64,000 bases of DNA from Vagococcus carniphilus (GCF_014397115.1 NZ_CP060720.1:2496001-2560000); one strand, 5' to 3'; shown: positions 26,113 to 36,236, counted from the stretch's first letter. The notes: generated from the letters alone by a model not told the origin. Numbers and translations: made by a program.

Positions 26113-27966
26113 CTAAAGTGATTTTTCTGAGTAAACCTCATTACACAATGCCATAAAACCTTCATAACTCTCTTGACCCGCTAATTTTTTTATAATCTCT
26201 TTTTTTTCAAGAAGATAAAAAAGCTGATCAAACAAAGCCTCAAATGATTCATCTCGTTCTGTTTTTAGAGATAGTAAAAAAATAATTTTTACTTTATGAG
26301 TTCCCCAATATATTGGCTTTTTCAGGCTACAAACAGCAATTGCATTTTCAGTCGCCTCTCGTTTAATAGCATGGGGAATCGCGTAATAATTACCATAAGA
26401 GGTACTAGAAATTTCTTCTCTATCTAATACTTTTTGTAAATAATCTTCTTGGCAAAAACCTTGTTTCTCTAGTTTTTTACATAAAAAAGTTATAACTTCT
26501 TCTTTGTTCGAAAAAGAACACTGACTAAAAAATAAATCTTTATGAAAATATTTATCAAAAATTGATAATTCTTTTTTAGTCGATACAATCTTTTCTATTT
26601 GTTTCAGATCTTCTGCTGTTAGCATTTGATTAAAATAATAAACATGTGGCAAATTCTCTTTAGCTAATTTTACCGTTGATAAAACTAAATCCACATTTTC
26701 TGGAATGCCACTCTTATCAAAAATTGATTGATGAGACACAATCTGAAATGAAAAAGAGGAAATTAAGTTCAACTGACGTTCAACTAATAACATACCTCCC
26801 TTCCCTAAAGAAGAGATTAACACTACTTTTTTGCTATCTTTATTTTTCATAGATTTGTATGCTGATAAAAAATGTAATGCAATATAGCCAATTTCACTAT
26901 CAGGAATCGTTAAATTCCAAGATTTTTGAATAATAGACGTTGCATAAACTGTTACTGTATAGATAAATGGATATTTCAATTTTAATTCTTCTGTTAATGG
27001 ATTAGGTAAGAATTTATTTTCTTTTGCTCTTGTATATAAGGAAATCAAATGAAGATTTAAAAAATTTTTAAATTCTTCATTTTCATTGAATTGAATAAAA
27101 TAATTCTTATCTATTGAAGTGACTATTGCCTCCACTAATTCTATCATCTCATTTTGATCGATACTTGAGTCTACAACTTTTGTTGAATACAATTTAGCAA
27201 CATAATAAATTTCTTCATTCGGTATGTCTATACTAAGTTCTTTTTTTAGCTCTTTTATTAACTGCCTTGCAAGGTCATAGCTTTTTTCATCTAATTTTAT
27301 TTCTTCAAATTGATTTAGAAATTGTTTCTTATTAATTCTTTCAATTAAAACTGCCATATGAAGGACAAAAGACACTGTTGAAAAATCATTCAAGTTCAAA
27401 TGGATTGTTTGATGGAAATCAAAAATAATTTGAGTTAATTGCTTGATATCACAATTTTTAAAATAAAACTGATATTTTGAAAGATCTAGTGTATGACTAT
27501 CCAGCTCTTTATTCAAAAATAGATTAAAAATTTTCCGTTTATTTTCTTCTCCTTTAATATAAAGCAGATTATTTTTTCTTTCAATTCCTAAAAAATCATA
27601 TTCTTTTTCTATAAGTTCATTCATTAAGGCCACTTTTCTTAATAGAGTGGCCTCACTTATATATACTTTATCTGCTAGCTCATACAAATCGATAGTTGGT
27701 TGGTTAATTAGGATATTTAAAATTTCAAAATCTTCATTTTTATATTCAATTTTTTCTAAATTAATTAATGATTTATTTAATTGATAACCAATACCAGGTT
27801 TTGCCTCTATGATTTCATCACCAAAAAAAGATTTTAATACCTTTATATCATTTTTTATTGTTTTAGATGAGACTTTTAATTCTTCAGCAAGATCTTCCGA
27901 AGAACGATTTCCCTGAGAATTTTCTAATAGTTTGATTATTTTCATTTGTCTATCTGATATATTCAT
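26113..27966 (-). CDS. PRD-containing transcriptional activator with EIIB/EIIA domains (LicR/MtlR type)
   Basis: A 617-residue multidomain regulator. Two N-terminal helix-turn-helix units lie at about residues 5-60 and 80-140. PRD1 (about 170-275) includes FDFHQTIHLNL and PRD2 (about 285-385) includes IGYIALHFLSAY. An EIIB-like domain follows at about 390-470, in which the usual cysteine loop reads SSLGKGG, without Cys. The EIIA domain has the phospho-histidine in YYAIPHAIKRE. Its DNA activity is expected to be tuned by HPr/EII phosphorylation. It is the last gene of the operon it probably activates; the palindrome at 31399-31419 is a candidate target. Confidence 0.9.
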   Translation of the reverse strand: MNISDRQMKIIKLLENSQGNRSSEDLAEELKVSSKTIKNDIKVLKSFFGDEIIEAKPGIGYQLNKSLINLEKIEYKNEDFEILNILINQPTIDLYELADKVYISEATLLRKVALMNELIEKEYDFLGIERKNNLLYIKGEENKRKIFNLFLNKELDSHTLDLSKYQFYFKNCDIKQLTQIIFDFHQTIHLNLNDFSTVSFVLHMAVLIERINKKQFLNQFEEIKLDEKSYDLARQLIKELKKELSIDIPNEEIYYVAKLYSTKVVDSSIDQNEMIELVEAIVTSIDKNYFIQFNENEEFKNFLNLHLISLYTRAKENKFLPNPLTEELKLKYPFIYTVTVYATSIIQKSWNLTIPDSEIGYIALHFLSAYKSMKNKDSKKVVLISSLGKGGMLLVERQLNLISSFSFQIVSHQSIFDKSGIPENVDLVLSTVKLAKENLPHVYYFNQMLTAEDLKQIEKIVSTKKELSIFDKYFHKDLFFSQCSFSNKEEVITFLCKKLEKQGFCQEDYLQKVLDREEISSTSYGNYYAIPHAIKREATENAIAVCSLKKPIYWGTHKVKIIFLLSLKTERDESFEALFDQLFYLLEKKEIIKKLAGQESYEGFMALCNEVYSEKSL

Positions 27967-28011
27967 ATTTATCCCCTCTCATAATATAAATATTTCAAGT
28001 ATCTCAGAAAA

Positions 28012-29307
28012 TTATTCAGCAGCAGCTTGTTCTTGCTCAATTAATGTTTTTTCGTATGATTTAAAAAACGGATAATACATAACACCATTCAACACAATCA
28101 GCCCACAGACTAAAACAACTGCTCGCCAATCCATCGTTGCCAAAAATGTACCAATCGGAGCTGGCATTTGCCAAGAGAAAACTGCAAATGTTTTTCCAAC
28201 TAGCCCAACATACATGCATAAATAAGTAACTACAGCATTAAACACAGAAGTAAAAATAAATGGAATAAAGAAAACTGGATTTAGCATTAACGGCGTTCCA
28301 AAAATTAATGGTTCTGAAATACCAAAAAATGATGGAATTAAACCAATTTTTCCAACTGTTTGCAATTGTTTACTCTTTGAGCGCATCATTAAAAATGCAA
28401 GAGCTAATACAGATCCTGAACCACCAATAATAACAAAATAAGTCCAAAATGGTGTTGTAAAAATATTACTTAAATCTTGTCCTGCCATTTTTTCAGCTGC
28501 ATTAATAGATAAATTACCATCTCTAATTGGCCCTAACACTCCAGCTAGTGCAGCATCATGAATACCAAAGAACCAAAATAGATGAATTAAAAACACACTA
28601 ATGATCGTAAATGGTAAACTATCTGCGGCCTTAAAACTTACTTCCATTATACTATAGATAAATTGAGCCATTGTTGTTTCCATCGCATAAAAGATAATGA
28701 AAAGAACACTAAAGCTAGTTAGTATAATTAGCGCAGGAATTAAGGAAGCAAATGTATCTGATAACGAAGCTGGTACACTATCAGGCATTGAAATACGCCC
28801 CACATTCTTTTTCTTCATTAAATGATAGCTCTCTACTGTTGCTATTGAAATAAAAATAGCCAGTAAAATTCCTCGACCATCTAAAAAACTTAACTCAGCC
28901 TCTTTACCGTCCCATCCCATTTTTAATGGTGTTAAGACAAGCATCATAAAACCAGCTAGTGAAATCATAATGGGATGTAAAAAATCTTCTTTATATTGTT
29001 TACATAAAAAATAAGTAATTCCAATACAGATAAATATGGACATTGCTCCCATTGTCACACCACTAATCCAATTAAAAACTAAGTCATTTTTTTCCAAAAA
29101 TTCTTTCCAAGTAATTAAAAAAGAGTTAGTTGGATTTTCTGGTAAAGGTAGCGCTTTTATTATAATTGGAATGGAACCAAATAAAGTAATTGGCAAAAGA
29201 GACATAAACGCGTCTCTTATTGCCTTTAAATGTCTTTGTTGACTTAACTTATTTGCTACAGGGGAAATATATTTATTAACACTATTACTAAAGTTATTAA
29301 AGTTCAT
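28012..29307 (-). CDS. PTS cellobiose/lactose-family EIIC
   Basis: A 431-residue membrane transporter of the Lac/Cel EIIC family. The conserved segments are LIHLFWFFGIHDAALAGVLG and GISEPLIFGTPLMLNPVFF, the substrate-binding NEP-like region. About ten hydrophobic helices are visible. It works with the separately encoded EIIB and EIIA in the same operon to import a beta-glucoside. The gap to the EIIB gene is 2 bp. Confidence 0.9.
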   Translation of the reverse strand: MNFNNFSNSVNKYISPVANKLSQQRHLKAIRDAFMSLLPITLFGSIPIIIKALPLPENPTNSFLITWKEFLEKNDLVFNWISGVTMGAMSIFICIGITYFLCKQYKEDFLHPIMISLAGFMMLVLTPLKMGWDGKEAELSFLDGRGILLAIFISIATVESYHLMKKKNVGRISMPDSVPASLSDTFASLIPALIILTSFSVLFIIFYAMETTMAQFIYSIMEVSFKAADSLPFTIISVFLIHLFWFFGIHDAALAGVLGPIRDGNLSINAAEKMAGQDLSNIFTTPFWTYFVIIGGSGSVLALAFLMMRSKSKQLQTVGKIGLIPSFFGISEPLIFGTPLMLNPVFFIPFIFTSVFNAVVTYLCMYVGLVGKTFAVFSWQMPAPIGTFLATMDWRAVVLVCGLIVLNGVMYYPFFKSYEKTLIEQEQAAAE

Positions 29308-29309
29308 GG

Positions 29310-29600
29310 CTATTCTCCTAGCAGTTTAATAATATCTTGATAAACACCGTTTCCATCCATCATGCCATATTTCACTGGGGCAATTGATTCTACAGGTACA
29401 GATACATTCTTTTTAATGTTATCCATTAAAAAGACAATTTGAGGTCCAATTAATATTAAGTCAATTCCTTCTAAATAATCTTCATATTCTGCTTCACTAT
29501 ATGCTCTAACTTCTAATGTATTATTAGATGCTGCCTCTATTTTTTTGGCTAAAATTCCAGTAGACATTCCTGCATTACAAATCAACATTACTTTTTTCAT
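29310..29600 (-). CDS. PTS cellobiose/lactose-family EIIB
   Basis: A roughly 96-residue EIIB protein with the phospho-cysteine loop VMLICNAGMSTGILAKKIE near residue 8. The ATG at 29600 is chosen because an in-frame ATG at 29609 would leave almost no spacing to the AAGGG ribosome site. It passes phosphate from the EIIA to the sugar on EIIC. Genes on both sides are 2-13 bp away. Confidence 0.9.
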   Translation of the reverse strand: MKKVMLICNAGMSTGILAKKIEAASNNTLEVRAYSEAEYEDYLEGIDLILIGPQIVFLMDNIKKNVSVPVESIAPVKYGMMDGNGVYQDIIKLLGE

Positions 29601-29612
29601 TATAATCATCCC

Positions 29613-31007
29613 TTAATTATATTTTTTTCTTTGAATCAATTTTGCTTGGCTTTCAATTATTTCTTTAAACCAATAATATGATTTTTTGGGTTTTCTAATT
29701 TGATTATTATCAAAATCAACAGCTACTAAGCCATAGCGTTTTTCACATCCGTTTTTCCAAGAGTATAAGTCAAAAGGTGACCAAGTGTAATATCCTCGTA
29801 TATCACAACCAGCATCTTGTGCGTTCATGATAGCATTAATATGGTCATTCATAAATGAAATTCTATAATCATCATTTACACAATCAACAGTAACATCCTC
29901 TCTAACACCAACTCCATTTTCTGTAACAAAAATAGGTAATTGATATCTTTCATATGCCTCAATTAAGCCATCTTCCAGTCCTTTAGGATATATTTCTGTG
30001 TCCCAAGCCGTAAATTCACTGTTAGGGTCTTTTACTTGCTCAAACCATCCTTTGATAACTACTTTACTTTCACCTTTTTTACCAGTATGATTAAAAATCA
30101 ACTGTGTTTCTCCTGTTGTATAAGGTTTAACCAGTGTTCTAGCATAATAGTTTAAACCAATAAAATCTACCGTATTTTGTTTAATGATAGAAAGATGTTC
30201 CTCTTCCATGAAAGATACATCGTAAGATTCACTTAACTTAGCTACTAAATCTATCGGAAATTCACCTTTAGCAGCTGTATCAAGAATCCAGTTATTACAA
30301 TAGTTATCTGCGTATCTCATTGCTATTTTAGTTTCGATTGAGTCATTCACCCCATTAACAGGTGTATAGCTATGAACAACACCTATTTGACCTGGATAGT
30401 TACCAGCTCTAAAAGCCCGAACACTTAACGCACTTGCGTACATAACATGATAAGCAGCAATCATTGTTTTTTGAACATTCTGTAATCCAGGTGGATAATT
30501 TCCGATAAAGTAACCATTTACGATAAACCATTTTGGTTCATTAAAAGTTGTCCAAAATTTAATTTTGTCACTAAATTCTTTAAAGCATACTTCTGAAAAA
30601 TGTTCAAAAGCTTGGCAAACATCTAAATTCAACCATCCTCCTGTTTCTTCCCAATATTGTGGTAAATCCCAATGATAAAGTGTCACAAAAGGTTCAATAT
30701 CATATTTATGACAAGTATCAATAATTTTATGATAAAAATCTAACCCTTTTTGATTAACCTCACCTTCTCTATTCTTAATAATTCTTGGCCAAGATAATGA
30801 AAAACGATAAGAGGTTTGTCCTCCTTCTTTCATCATACGAATGTCTTCTTCATAACGATGATAATGATCACTTGCTATATCGCCATTTTCTAATTCTTGT
30901 AAATGTAAATAATGATCCCACATTGATTCTTGTTTTTCATCAACGTTCCAAGCTCCTTCGCATTGGTAAGATGCAGTAGCGCCACCCCATAAGAAATTTT
31001 TATCCAT
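29613..31007 (-). CDS. 6-phospho-beta-glucosidase (GH1)
   Basis: A roughly 464-residue GH1 enzyme. It has DKNFLWGGATASYQCEGAW at the N terminus, the acid/base Glu in WTTFNEPKWFIV, and the nucleophile Glu in IFVTENGVGVRED. It should hydrolyse the phosphorylated disaccharide or glucoside delivered by the EIIA/B/C encoded around it. The second ATG (31007) is preferred because it is correctly spaced from AAAGGGG. The gene slightly overlaps the EIIA stop region. It differs clearly from the other GH1 protein in this window. Confidence 0.9.
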   Translation of the reverse strand: MDKNFLWGGATASYQCEGAWNVDEKQESMWDHYLHLQELENGDIASDHYHRYEEDIRMMKEGGQTSYRFSLSWPRIIKNREGEVNQKGLDFYHKIIDTCHKYDIEPFVTLYHWDLPQYWEETGGWLNLDVCQAFEHFSEVCFKEFSDKIKFWTTFNEPKWFIVNGYFIGNYPPGLQNVQKTMIAAYHVMYASALSVRAFRAGNYPGQIGVVHSYTPVNGVNDSIETKIAMRYADNYCNNWILDTAAKGEFPIDLVAKLSESYDVSFMEEEHLSIIKQNTVDFIGLNYYARTLVKPYTTGETQLIFNHTGKKGESKVVIKGWFEQVKDPNSEFTAWDTEIYPKGLEDGLIEAYERYQLPIFVTENGVGVREDVTVDCVNDDYRISFMNDHINAIMNAQDAGCDIRGYYTWSPFDLYSWKNGCEKRYGLVAVDFDNNQIRKPKKSYYWFKEIIESQAKLIQRKKYN

Positions 31008-31329
31008 TTTCATACCCCTTTTTATATAATTCTCCTAATTCTTCAATAACAAGAACAGCAACATCAGTAGACGACAAATGCCCTTCAGCATGTACTAGTA
31101 ACAAATCAACTTGATTTAATTTATTTTCTGAAGAGAGCTTCCTTAGTAACTCCGCATGTGACTTATGAGCCAACTTGATTTCTTTTTTGGCTTCAGTTGT
31201 TTTTTCATCAAAACAAGCAACATCACCCTGTTTAATGCTCTTTAATGCTTCGCAAATCAATGTTTTAGCATTACCTGAATGTAAGATAATATCCATTGAT
31301 TCTAGTTCATTATTAATTGATTCTGACAT
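31000..31329 (-). CDS. PTS cellobiose/lactose-family EIIA
   Basis: A 109-residue all-helical EIIA. The phospho-histidine is in LLLVHAEGHLSSTDVAV near residue 80, with LILHSGNAKTLICEALKSI at the start. It receives phosphate from HPr and hands it to the EIIB. It is the first gene of the five-gene operon and has the ribosome site CGGAGGA. Confidence 0.9.
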   Translation of the reverse strand: MSESINNELESMDIILHSGNAKTLICEALKSIKQGDVACFDEKTTEAKKEIKLAHKSHAELLRKLSSENKLNQVDLLLVHAEGHLSSTDVAVLVIEELGELYKKGYENG

Positions 31330-31361
31330 AATTTTCCTCCGTACTTCTTTGATATGTCTTA

Positions 31362-31419
31362 ACTATAAAAAAAATGAATAGAAAATTAAAATCAATTATT
31401 TCCCTAACTATTAGGGAAA
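31362..31419 (-). promoter_or_regulatory. palindrome and weak promoter of the cellobiose/lactose-type PTS operon
   Basis: A perfect palindrome TTTCCCTAA-cta-TTAGGGAAA occupies 31399-31419. Downstream on the minus strand a -10-like TATAGT lies at 31362-31367 with no good -35 box. The palindrome would be centred near -54. That is a typical place for an activator, such as the PRD regulator encoded at the end of the operon. Confidence 0.5.
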
Positions 31420-31433
31420 AAGAAAACCTTTTC

Positions 31434-31468
31434 AATAAAAAAAGAGACTGACAAAAATGTCAATCTCT
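31434..31468 (-). terminator. terminator of the nucleoside operon
   Basis: Minus strand AGAGA-TTGACA...TGTCA-TCTCT hairpin followed by a run of seven T, downstream of the phosphopentomutase gene. Confidence 0.8.
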
Positions 31469-31513
31469 AATTCTAGTTATTCTATAATCCTAGGAGGGGT
31501 AAATCTAATGATT

Positions 31514-32686
31514 TTATTTTAATTGATCTAAGAAACTTTTTCCGTTTTCTGTTGCTGGAACACCAAAGTTTTCAGCGATAGTTGCTGAAATATCTGAATA
31601 GAAGCCTTGGTTCAATTTACCATGACCTGTCATTTTTTTGCTATAAGCTAGTAATGGTACATATTCTCTTGTGTGGTCTGTTCCTGGGAACGTTGGATCG
31701 TTACCATGGTCAGCTGTGATTAATAGTAAATCATCTTCTGCCATTGCGTCATAGATTTCTGGTAAGCGTGCATCAAAATCATCTAATGCTTTTCCGTAAC
31801 CTACTACATCACGACGGTGACCAAACAACGCATCAAAGTCTACTAAGTTAGTAAAACTTAAACCAGTAAAGTCTTTTTTCATCACGTTTAATAATTGATC
31901 CACGCCATCCATGTTAGATTTAGTTCTAACCGCATCAGTCATTCCTTGGCCATTAAAGATATCGTTGATTTTACCAACAGCGATAACATCTTTTCCAGCA
32001 TCTTTTAATGAATCTAAAACAGTTTTGCCAAATGGATCTAAGGCATAGTCATGACGGTTTGGTGTACGAGTAAAGTTACCAGGTTCACCAACATAAGGAC
32101 GAGCAATGATACGACCAATCATGTATGGGTCGTCTTTTGTAATTTCACGAGTGTACTCACAAATTTTATATAATTCTTCTAAAGGAATAACATCTTCGTG
32201 AGCTGCAATTTGTAACACTGGATCAGCTGATGTATAAATAATCAATGAACCAGTTTTCATTTGTTCTTCACCAAAATCATCAATAACTTTAGTACCACTA
32301 TAAGGCTTGTTAGCCCCCATAATAATACCGCGACCTGAAAATTCTGTGATTTTATCTAATAAATCTTGAGGGAATCCTTCTGGGAAAACTCTAAAAGGAG
32401 TTTGGATATTTAAGCCAGCAATTTCCCAATGACCTGTCATGGTATCTTTACCAACTGAAATTTCTTCTAATTTAGTCGCATAACCTTGATGGTCTTCTAC
32501 TGCTTTAACGCCTTTAAGAGGCTCAATTGTTCCTAGACCTAAATTTTCCATATTCGGAATAGTTAATCCTGCATTTTCTGCGATATGACCTAATGTATGA
32601 CTGCCAACATCACCAAATTTTTCAGCATCTGGTGCTTCTCCAATTCCAACTGAATCAAGTACTACTAAATGAACTCTTTTAAACAT
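31514..32686 (-). CDS. deoB: phosphopentomutase
   Basis: A 390-residue alkaline-phosphatase-superfamily mutase. It has [19 protein letters not shown] (metal Asp) at the N terminus, [13 protein letters not shown] with the phosphorylated Thr, [12 protein letters not shown] and [12 protein letters not shown]. It interconverts ribose or deoxyribose 1- and 5-phosphates. As last gene after the uridine phosphorylase it completes nucleoside breakdown, leading to the pentose phosphate pathway. Confidence 0.96.
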   Translation of the reverse strand: MFKRVHLVVLDSVGIGEAPDAEKFGDVGSHTLGHIAENAGLTIPNMENLGLGTIEPLKGVKAVEDHQGYATKLEEISVGKDTMTGHWEIAGLNIQTPFRVFPEGFPQDLLDKITEFSGRGIIMGANKPYSGTKVIDDFGEEQMKTGSLIIYTSADPVLQIAAHEDVIPLEELYKICEYTREITKDDPYMIGRIIARPYVGEPGNFTRTPNRHDYALDPFGKTVLDSLKDAGKDVIAVGKINDIFNGQGMTDAVRTKSNMDGVDQLLNVMKKDFTGLSFTNLVDFDALFGHRRDVVGYGKALDDFDARLPEIYDAMAEDDLLLITADHGNDPTFPGTDHTREYVPLLAYSKKMTGHGKLNQGFYSDISATIAENFGVPATENGKSFLDQLK

Positions 32687-32702
32687 AAAGTTCCGCCTTC
32701 TT

Positions 32703-33482
32703 CTATTTTTTGTCTTTTTGAATTAATTTTTTAAGAGCTTCTATTACAACTTCTGTTTCTGGTGTTGTATCGTAAAACCCGATATTACTCATGCCTGCTT
32801 TAGCACGTTCTTGATTTTCCACGGCTAATAAAATCGTACCACATCTAACACCCAAATAATTTGCAACAGTGAATAAAGCTGCTGATTCCATCTCTGAACC
32901 AAGGCAACCCATATCAAGCCAAGCTTTCCATTTACCTTCTAATTCATAAGAAACAGGCATATTCTCTGGTTCATGTTGACCGTAAAATGAATCTTTACAT
33001 TGAACAACCCCAACATGATTTTTAGCACTTTTTTCATCTGCTGCTTCTTTTAACACTTGAACAATTTCATGATGAGCTACTGCTGGAAACTCGATAGGAG
33101 CATACTCTTTACTCGTACCTTCCATTCTAACAGCCCCTGTAGCAACAATTAAATCTCCACCTTGAACATCTAATTTCATACCACCACATGTTCCAAGTCT
33201 GATAAAAGTATCAGCTCCTGCGTCTACTAATTCCTGCATAGCAATTGCTGCACTTGGTCCACCAATTCCTGTAGAGGCAACGCTTACTTTTTCACCATTT
33301 AATTCACCAGTGTAAACCATGTACTCTCTTAAATCGGATATTTTTTCAGGATTATCTAAATATGACGCAATTTTCTCGCAACGTTTAGGATCTCCTGGTA
33401 ATATAACATATTTCCCTACTTGTCCATCTTTTACTCCGATATGAAATTGAGTTCCGTCTTTTCTTTTCATTTTTTTATCCAT
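32703..33482 (-). CDS. udp: uridine phosphorylase
   Basis: A 259-residue nucleoside phosphorylase. It has the phosphate-binding [14 protein letters not shown], the [16 protein letters not shown] loop, [10 protein letters not shown], the base-recognition region [11 protein letters not shown], and the ribose-binding [13 protein letters not shown]. These fit the Udp branch more than the purine DeoD branch. It splits uridine, perhaps also deoxyuridine or thymidine, into base and sugar 1-phosphate. It lies 16 bp before deoB and 12 bp after the transporter gene. Confidence 0.88.
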   Translation of the reverse strand: MDKKMKRKDGTQFHIGVKDGQVGKYVILPGDPKRCEKIASYLDNPEKISDLREYMVYTGELNGEKVSVASTGIGGPSAAIAMQELVDAGADTFIRLGTCGGMKLDVQGGDLIVATGAVRMEGTSKEYAPIEFPAVAHHEIVQVLKEAADEKSAKNHVGVVQCKDSFYGQHEPENMPVSYELEGKWKAWLDMGCLGSEMESAALFTVANYLGVRCGTILLAVENQERAKAGMSNIGFYDTTPETEVVIEALKKLIQKDKK

Positions 33483-33494
33483 CCTTTGTTATTT

Positions 33495-34853
33495 TTATAG
33501 TGATTTTTTAACCATATTTACAGCGATTAAACTAACTGTAATTGTTACTAAAAACATTAATAATATATTACTGTAAATCATATTATTTGATGACACACTT
33601 TGAATAATAGACATGTCATGTAATTTTTGACTTGCTAACAATTTTCCAGTAATAACTAAACCAGTTGAAGAAGTTATTTTGATACACAAATTGAAGAATC
33701 CTAAACCAGTTCCTCTCATTGTTTCAGGAAGAGAATTAATAACTAATGTCATAATCGGTGTATAAAGAACAGCAAAACCACCATTGAATAAACAAGACAT
33801 GATTAATAGAACCATAATATGTTTTTCAATAAAAATACTTCCGATTAAGATGCCTAATGCCATACTTCCCATACCTAGTATTAAAACCTTAGTTACACCT
33901 AATTTTTGGGTTATCTTACCACCAAAAATACCAATAATCATACTAATTAAATAACTTGGTAAAATAAGCAGTGAAATTTTAGTTGGCTCAACATGGTGAA
34001 CTTGTGATGCCATAAAAGAAAATAAAAATGAATATGATCCTTGCGGTAAATAAGTTAATAACACGACTAAGATAACTAGCATATACTTAGTATTTTTGAA
34101 AAAATCTATTGTAATAAAAGCATGATTATTTTTACTGATATAAACTAAAAATGTCACAGCTATTACCAAACTGATAATTAGTAAACTTGGCTTCAACATA
34201 TTAAAGTAAAGTGAAATAAATAATGATAACGCTGACATTAAACCGATGCCTAAAAAGTCAATCTTTTGCTTTTCTTGTTTTGAATCATCTGGTAAATACT
34301 TCAAAATTAAAGGAATAGTTAGTATTGAAAAGACAGGAATAACAAACAAGTACTTCCATCCAATATAAGCACCAAACCCTCCACCTAATAAAATCCCTAA
34401 CATCTGTCCGCCTGAAAAACAAGCTGTATTATAACCATAATATTTCATCCGTGTTTCTTCATTTAAATATTTTGTTGCTGTTAAAATAAGTAACGCTGAT
34501 GCACTCGTTCCTCCTGCCATTTGAATTGCCCTAAAAATGATAACAAGAATAAATGAATGACTAAATATAAAGCCACCTATCGATCCTACTGTTGAAATAG
34601 CAATCCCAATAATTAATAATTTTTTTATTGAAATAAAATCCGACAAAGAAGTATATACGATATAACTGACTCCCATAGTCAACATAGCAACGGCTGATAT
34701 CATACTGACACTTGATGATGGTATTTGTAAGTCTTCTGAAATAATTGGTGCACAAATATTAATTGCTTCTTGCAAAGTTCCGGCTAATACAAAAATCAGC
34801 ATAATCATCGGCATTACTTTTTTGACATCTTTTTCAACTGTTTCTTCGTTCAT
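33495..34853 (-). CDS. MFS transporter, probable nucleoside uptake
   Basis: A 452-residue major-facilitator protein with about 13-14 hydrophobic segments, like the DHA2/14-helix group. It has the motif-A-like loop SLSDFISIKKLLIIG and a motif-C-like GGTSASALLIL region. Family membership alone would suggest drug efflux. Being the first gene of an operon with udp and deoB under a GntR regulator suggests nucleoside import. The direction of transport is therefore uncertain. Confidence 0.75.
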   Translation of the reverse strand: MNEETVEKDVKKVMPMIMLIFVLAGTLQEAINICAPIISEDLQIPSSSVSMISAVAMLTMGVSYIVYTSLSDFISIKKLLIIGIAISTVGSIGGFIFSHSFILVIIFRAIQMAGGTSASALLILTATKYLNEETRMKYYGYNTACFSGGQMLGILLGGGFGAYIGWKYLFVIPVFSILTIPLILKYLPDDSKQEKQKIDFLGIGLMSALSLFISLYFNMLKPSLLIISLVIAVTFLVYISKNNHAFITIDFFKNTKYMLVILVVLLTYLPQGSYSFLFSFMASQVHHVEPTKISLLILPSYLISMIIGIFGGKITQKLGVTKVLILGMGSMALGILIGSIFIEKHIMVLLIMSCLFNGGFAVLYTPIMTLVINSLPETMRGTGLGFFNLCIKITSSTGLVITGKLLASQKLHDMSIIQSVSSNNMIYSNILLMFLVTITVSLIAVNMVKKSL

Positions 34854-34877
34854 TTTAAATCTCCTTCCTATTTTTTA

Positions 34878-34952
34878 AACAACTAAAACAAGTTGTTCTA
34901 TTTGTTGTTCGTTGTTTAGATAAATAGTACAACCATATTTATTAAATGTCAA
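34878..34952 (-). promoter_or_regulatory. promoter and inverted repeat of the nucleoside operon
   Basis: Minus strand: -35 TTGACA (34947-34952), 17-bp spacer, -10 TACTAT (34924-34929). Downstream, AACAACT-aaaaca-AGTTGTT (34878-34897) is a 7-bp-arm inverted repeat near the ribosome site, and further GTTGTT repeats lie between the two. This placement fits repression by the GntR protein encoded immediately upstream. Confidence 0.6.
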
Positions 34953-34961
34953 CACAAAAAA

Positions 34962-34992
34962 ACAAGATCAAAAATTGATCTTGCTTTTTCCT
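34962..34992 (-). terminator. terminator after the GntR gene
   Basis: Minus strand AAGATCAA-TTTTTGATCTT hairpin followed by GTTTTTT. It separates the GntR gene from the nucleoside operon. Confidence 0.8.
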
Positions 34993-35005
34993 ATATTTAA
35001 TAAGG

Positions 35006-35734
35006 TTAGTTAGATGAAAACACTTTAATTAATGATTTATCAATCGGAATATAAAACTTATTAACTGCAATAACTTCACCTGTTCTATCAACAATACTTT
35101 CTTTCATCAATTGAAATTGATGATTATCTACAGCTATTCGATTGTTTTTCAAATTATCTGTTGCACTGACTATCTTTATTTCAATTTTTCTTGAGTGAGC
35201 TAATCTATAGATATCGTTTTCTAAAAATTGAAGAATATTTTCAGACTCTTCCAAATCAATCTCATTCAAATGAGGATAATCAGTTGATAAGTGAGTAAAA
35301 CAATAGGCGTTAATTTCTTCTACGTTTTTATAATATCGATGAATAGCCAAAACAACAGGCATTTTTCTTTTAAAAATACGTTCTGTATATTGAGTTGATA
35401 TGCCTGGAACAACATTTATTTCAATATCAGAAATAGGTGCTGTACAACTTTTAATCAAAGGGTTTTCCATTTTTTCTAATCCAGTTGAATTAATATCAAT
35501 TGTTTTTCTGACAAAGTTTCCTACACCACGTCTAGCTTCAATAATCCCATCTTCCTGTAGAAGCGCTAGTGCTTGTCTAAGTGTTGATCTACCCACATTT
35601 AATTCCTTAGCAAGAGCTGGTTCAGTTAATAGTTTGCTACCTTCTGGATAAACGCCACTCTTTATCATCTCTAATATTTTATTATATACTTCTGCATATA
35701 ATGCAGCTTTTTCTTTCGATCGATTATTTTCCAT
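35006..35734 (-). CDS. GntR-family regulator, probable control of the nucleoside operon
   Basis: A 242-residue GntR protein. The winged helix (about residues 12-78) has KLLTEPALAKELNVGRSTLR and EARRGVGNFV. The C-terminal part (about 95-240) has the strand pattern of a UTRA-type effector domain. It is directly upstream of the nucleoside transporter operon with its own terminator between, so it is the obvious candidate regulator. The effector (nucleoside or pentose phosphate) is inferred. Confidence 0.82.
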   Translation of the reverse strand: MENNRSKEKAALYAEVYNKILEMIKSGVYPEGSKLLTEPALAKELNVGRSTLRQALALLQEDGIIEARRGVGNFVRKTIDINSTGLEKMENPLIKSCTAPISDIEINVVPGISTQYTERIFKRKMPVVLAIHRYYKNVEEINAYCFTHLSTDYPHLNEIDLEESENILQFLENDIYRLAHSRKIEIKIVSATDNLKNNRIAVDNHQFQLMKESIVDRTGEVIAVNKFYIPIDKSLIKVFSSN

Positions 35735-35804
35735 TGTCTATCTCACCCTTTACTCGTTTATTATACGTTATCTGATGATCTAGAACAATTCATAATAAAG
35801 ACCA

Positions 35805-36236
35805 CTACGCATTCCAACTCATAATATACTCAATTTCATTATTTTCTTCTTCAAGTTGTTCTTGTTTGATGACAAATCCTTGTTTCAAATAAAACTGATA
35901 GGCTGATTCATTTTTTTGATACACACTTAATTCTAAACTTGGATAATTTTCTTTAGCTGCTTGAATAAATAATTTGCCGATTCCTGCTCCTCGGTAAGCT
36001 GATTTAATAAAAATACCCGCAATATAGTCTTCTGAAATCCCCATAAACCCTATAATTTTTTCATTATCTCGATAAACGTAAATGTCTGCTTGAGGAAACA
36101 TTTCCTTAACCATCTCATAATTATCATCCCAGTAAGAGTGGTCTACAAACTCATGTGCTTCTTTATTTGACTCTAACCAAATTGTTGCTATTTCTTCTAA
36201 TTCTTCTTTTGTGATAAGATCCAATTTTTCAATCAT
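35805..36236 (-). CDS. GNAT-family N-acetyltransferase
   Basis: A 143-residue GNAT protein. The acetyl-CoA binding signature is KSAYRGAGIGKLFIQAAKE and the C-terminal strand is YQFYLKQGFVIKQEQ. It begins immediately after the stop codon of the nucleotidyltransferase gene, so the two are coupled. The substrate is unknown; related YjaB/YiiD-like enzymes acetylate small amines. Confidence 0.8.
   Translation of the reverse strand: MIEKLDLITKEELEEIATIWLESNKEAHEFVDHSYWDDNYEMVKEMFPQADIYVYRDNEKIIGFMGISEDYIAGIFIKSAYRGAGIGKLFIQAAKENYPSLELSVYQKNESAYQFYLKQGFVIKQEQLEEENNEIEYIMSWNA

Noticed and set aside
31471-31513. Small plus-strand gene after GGAGGGG at 31491
   Set aside because: The ATG that follows opens only four codons before a stop.
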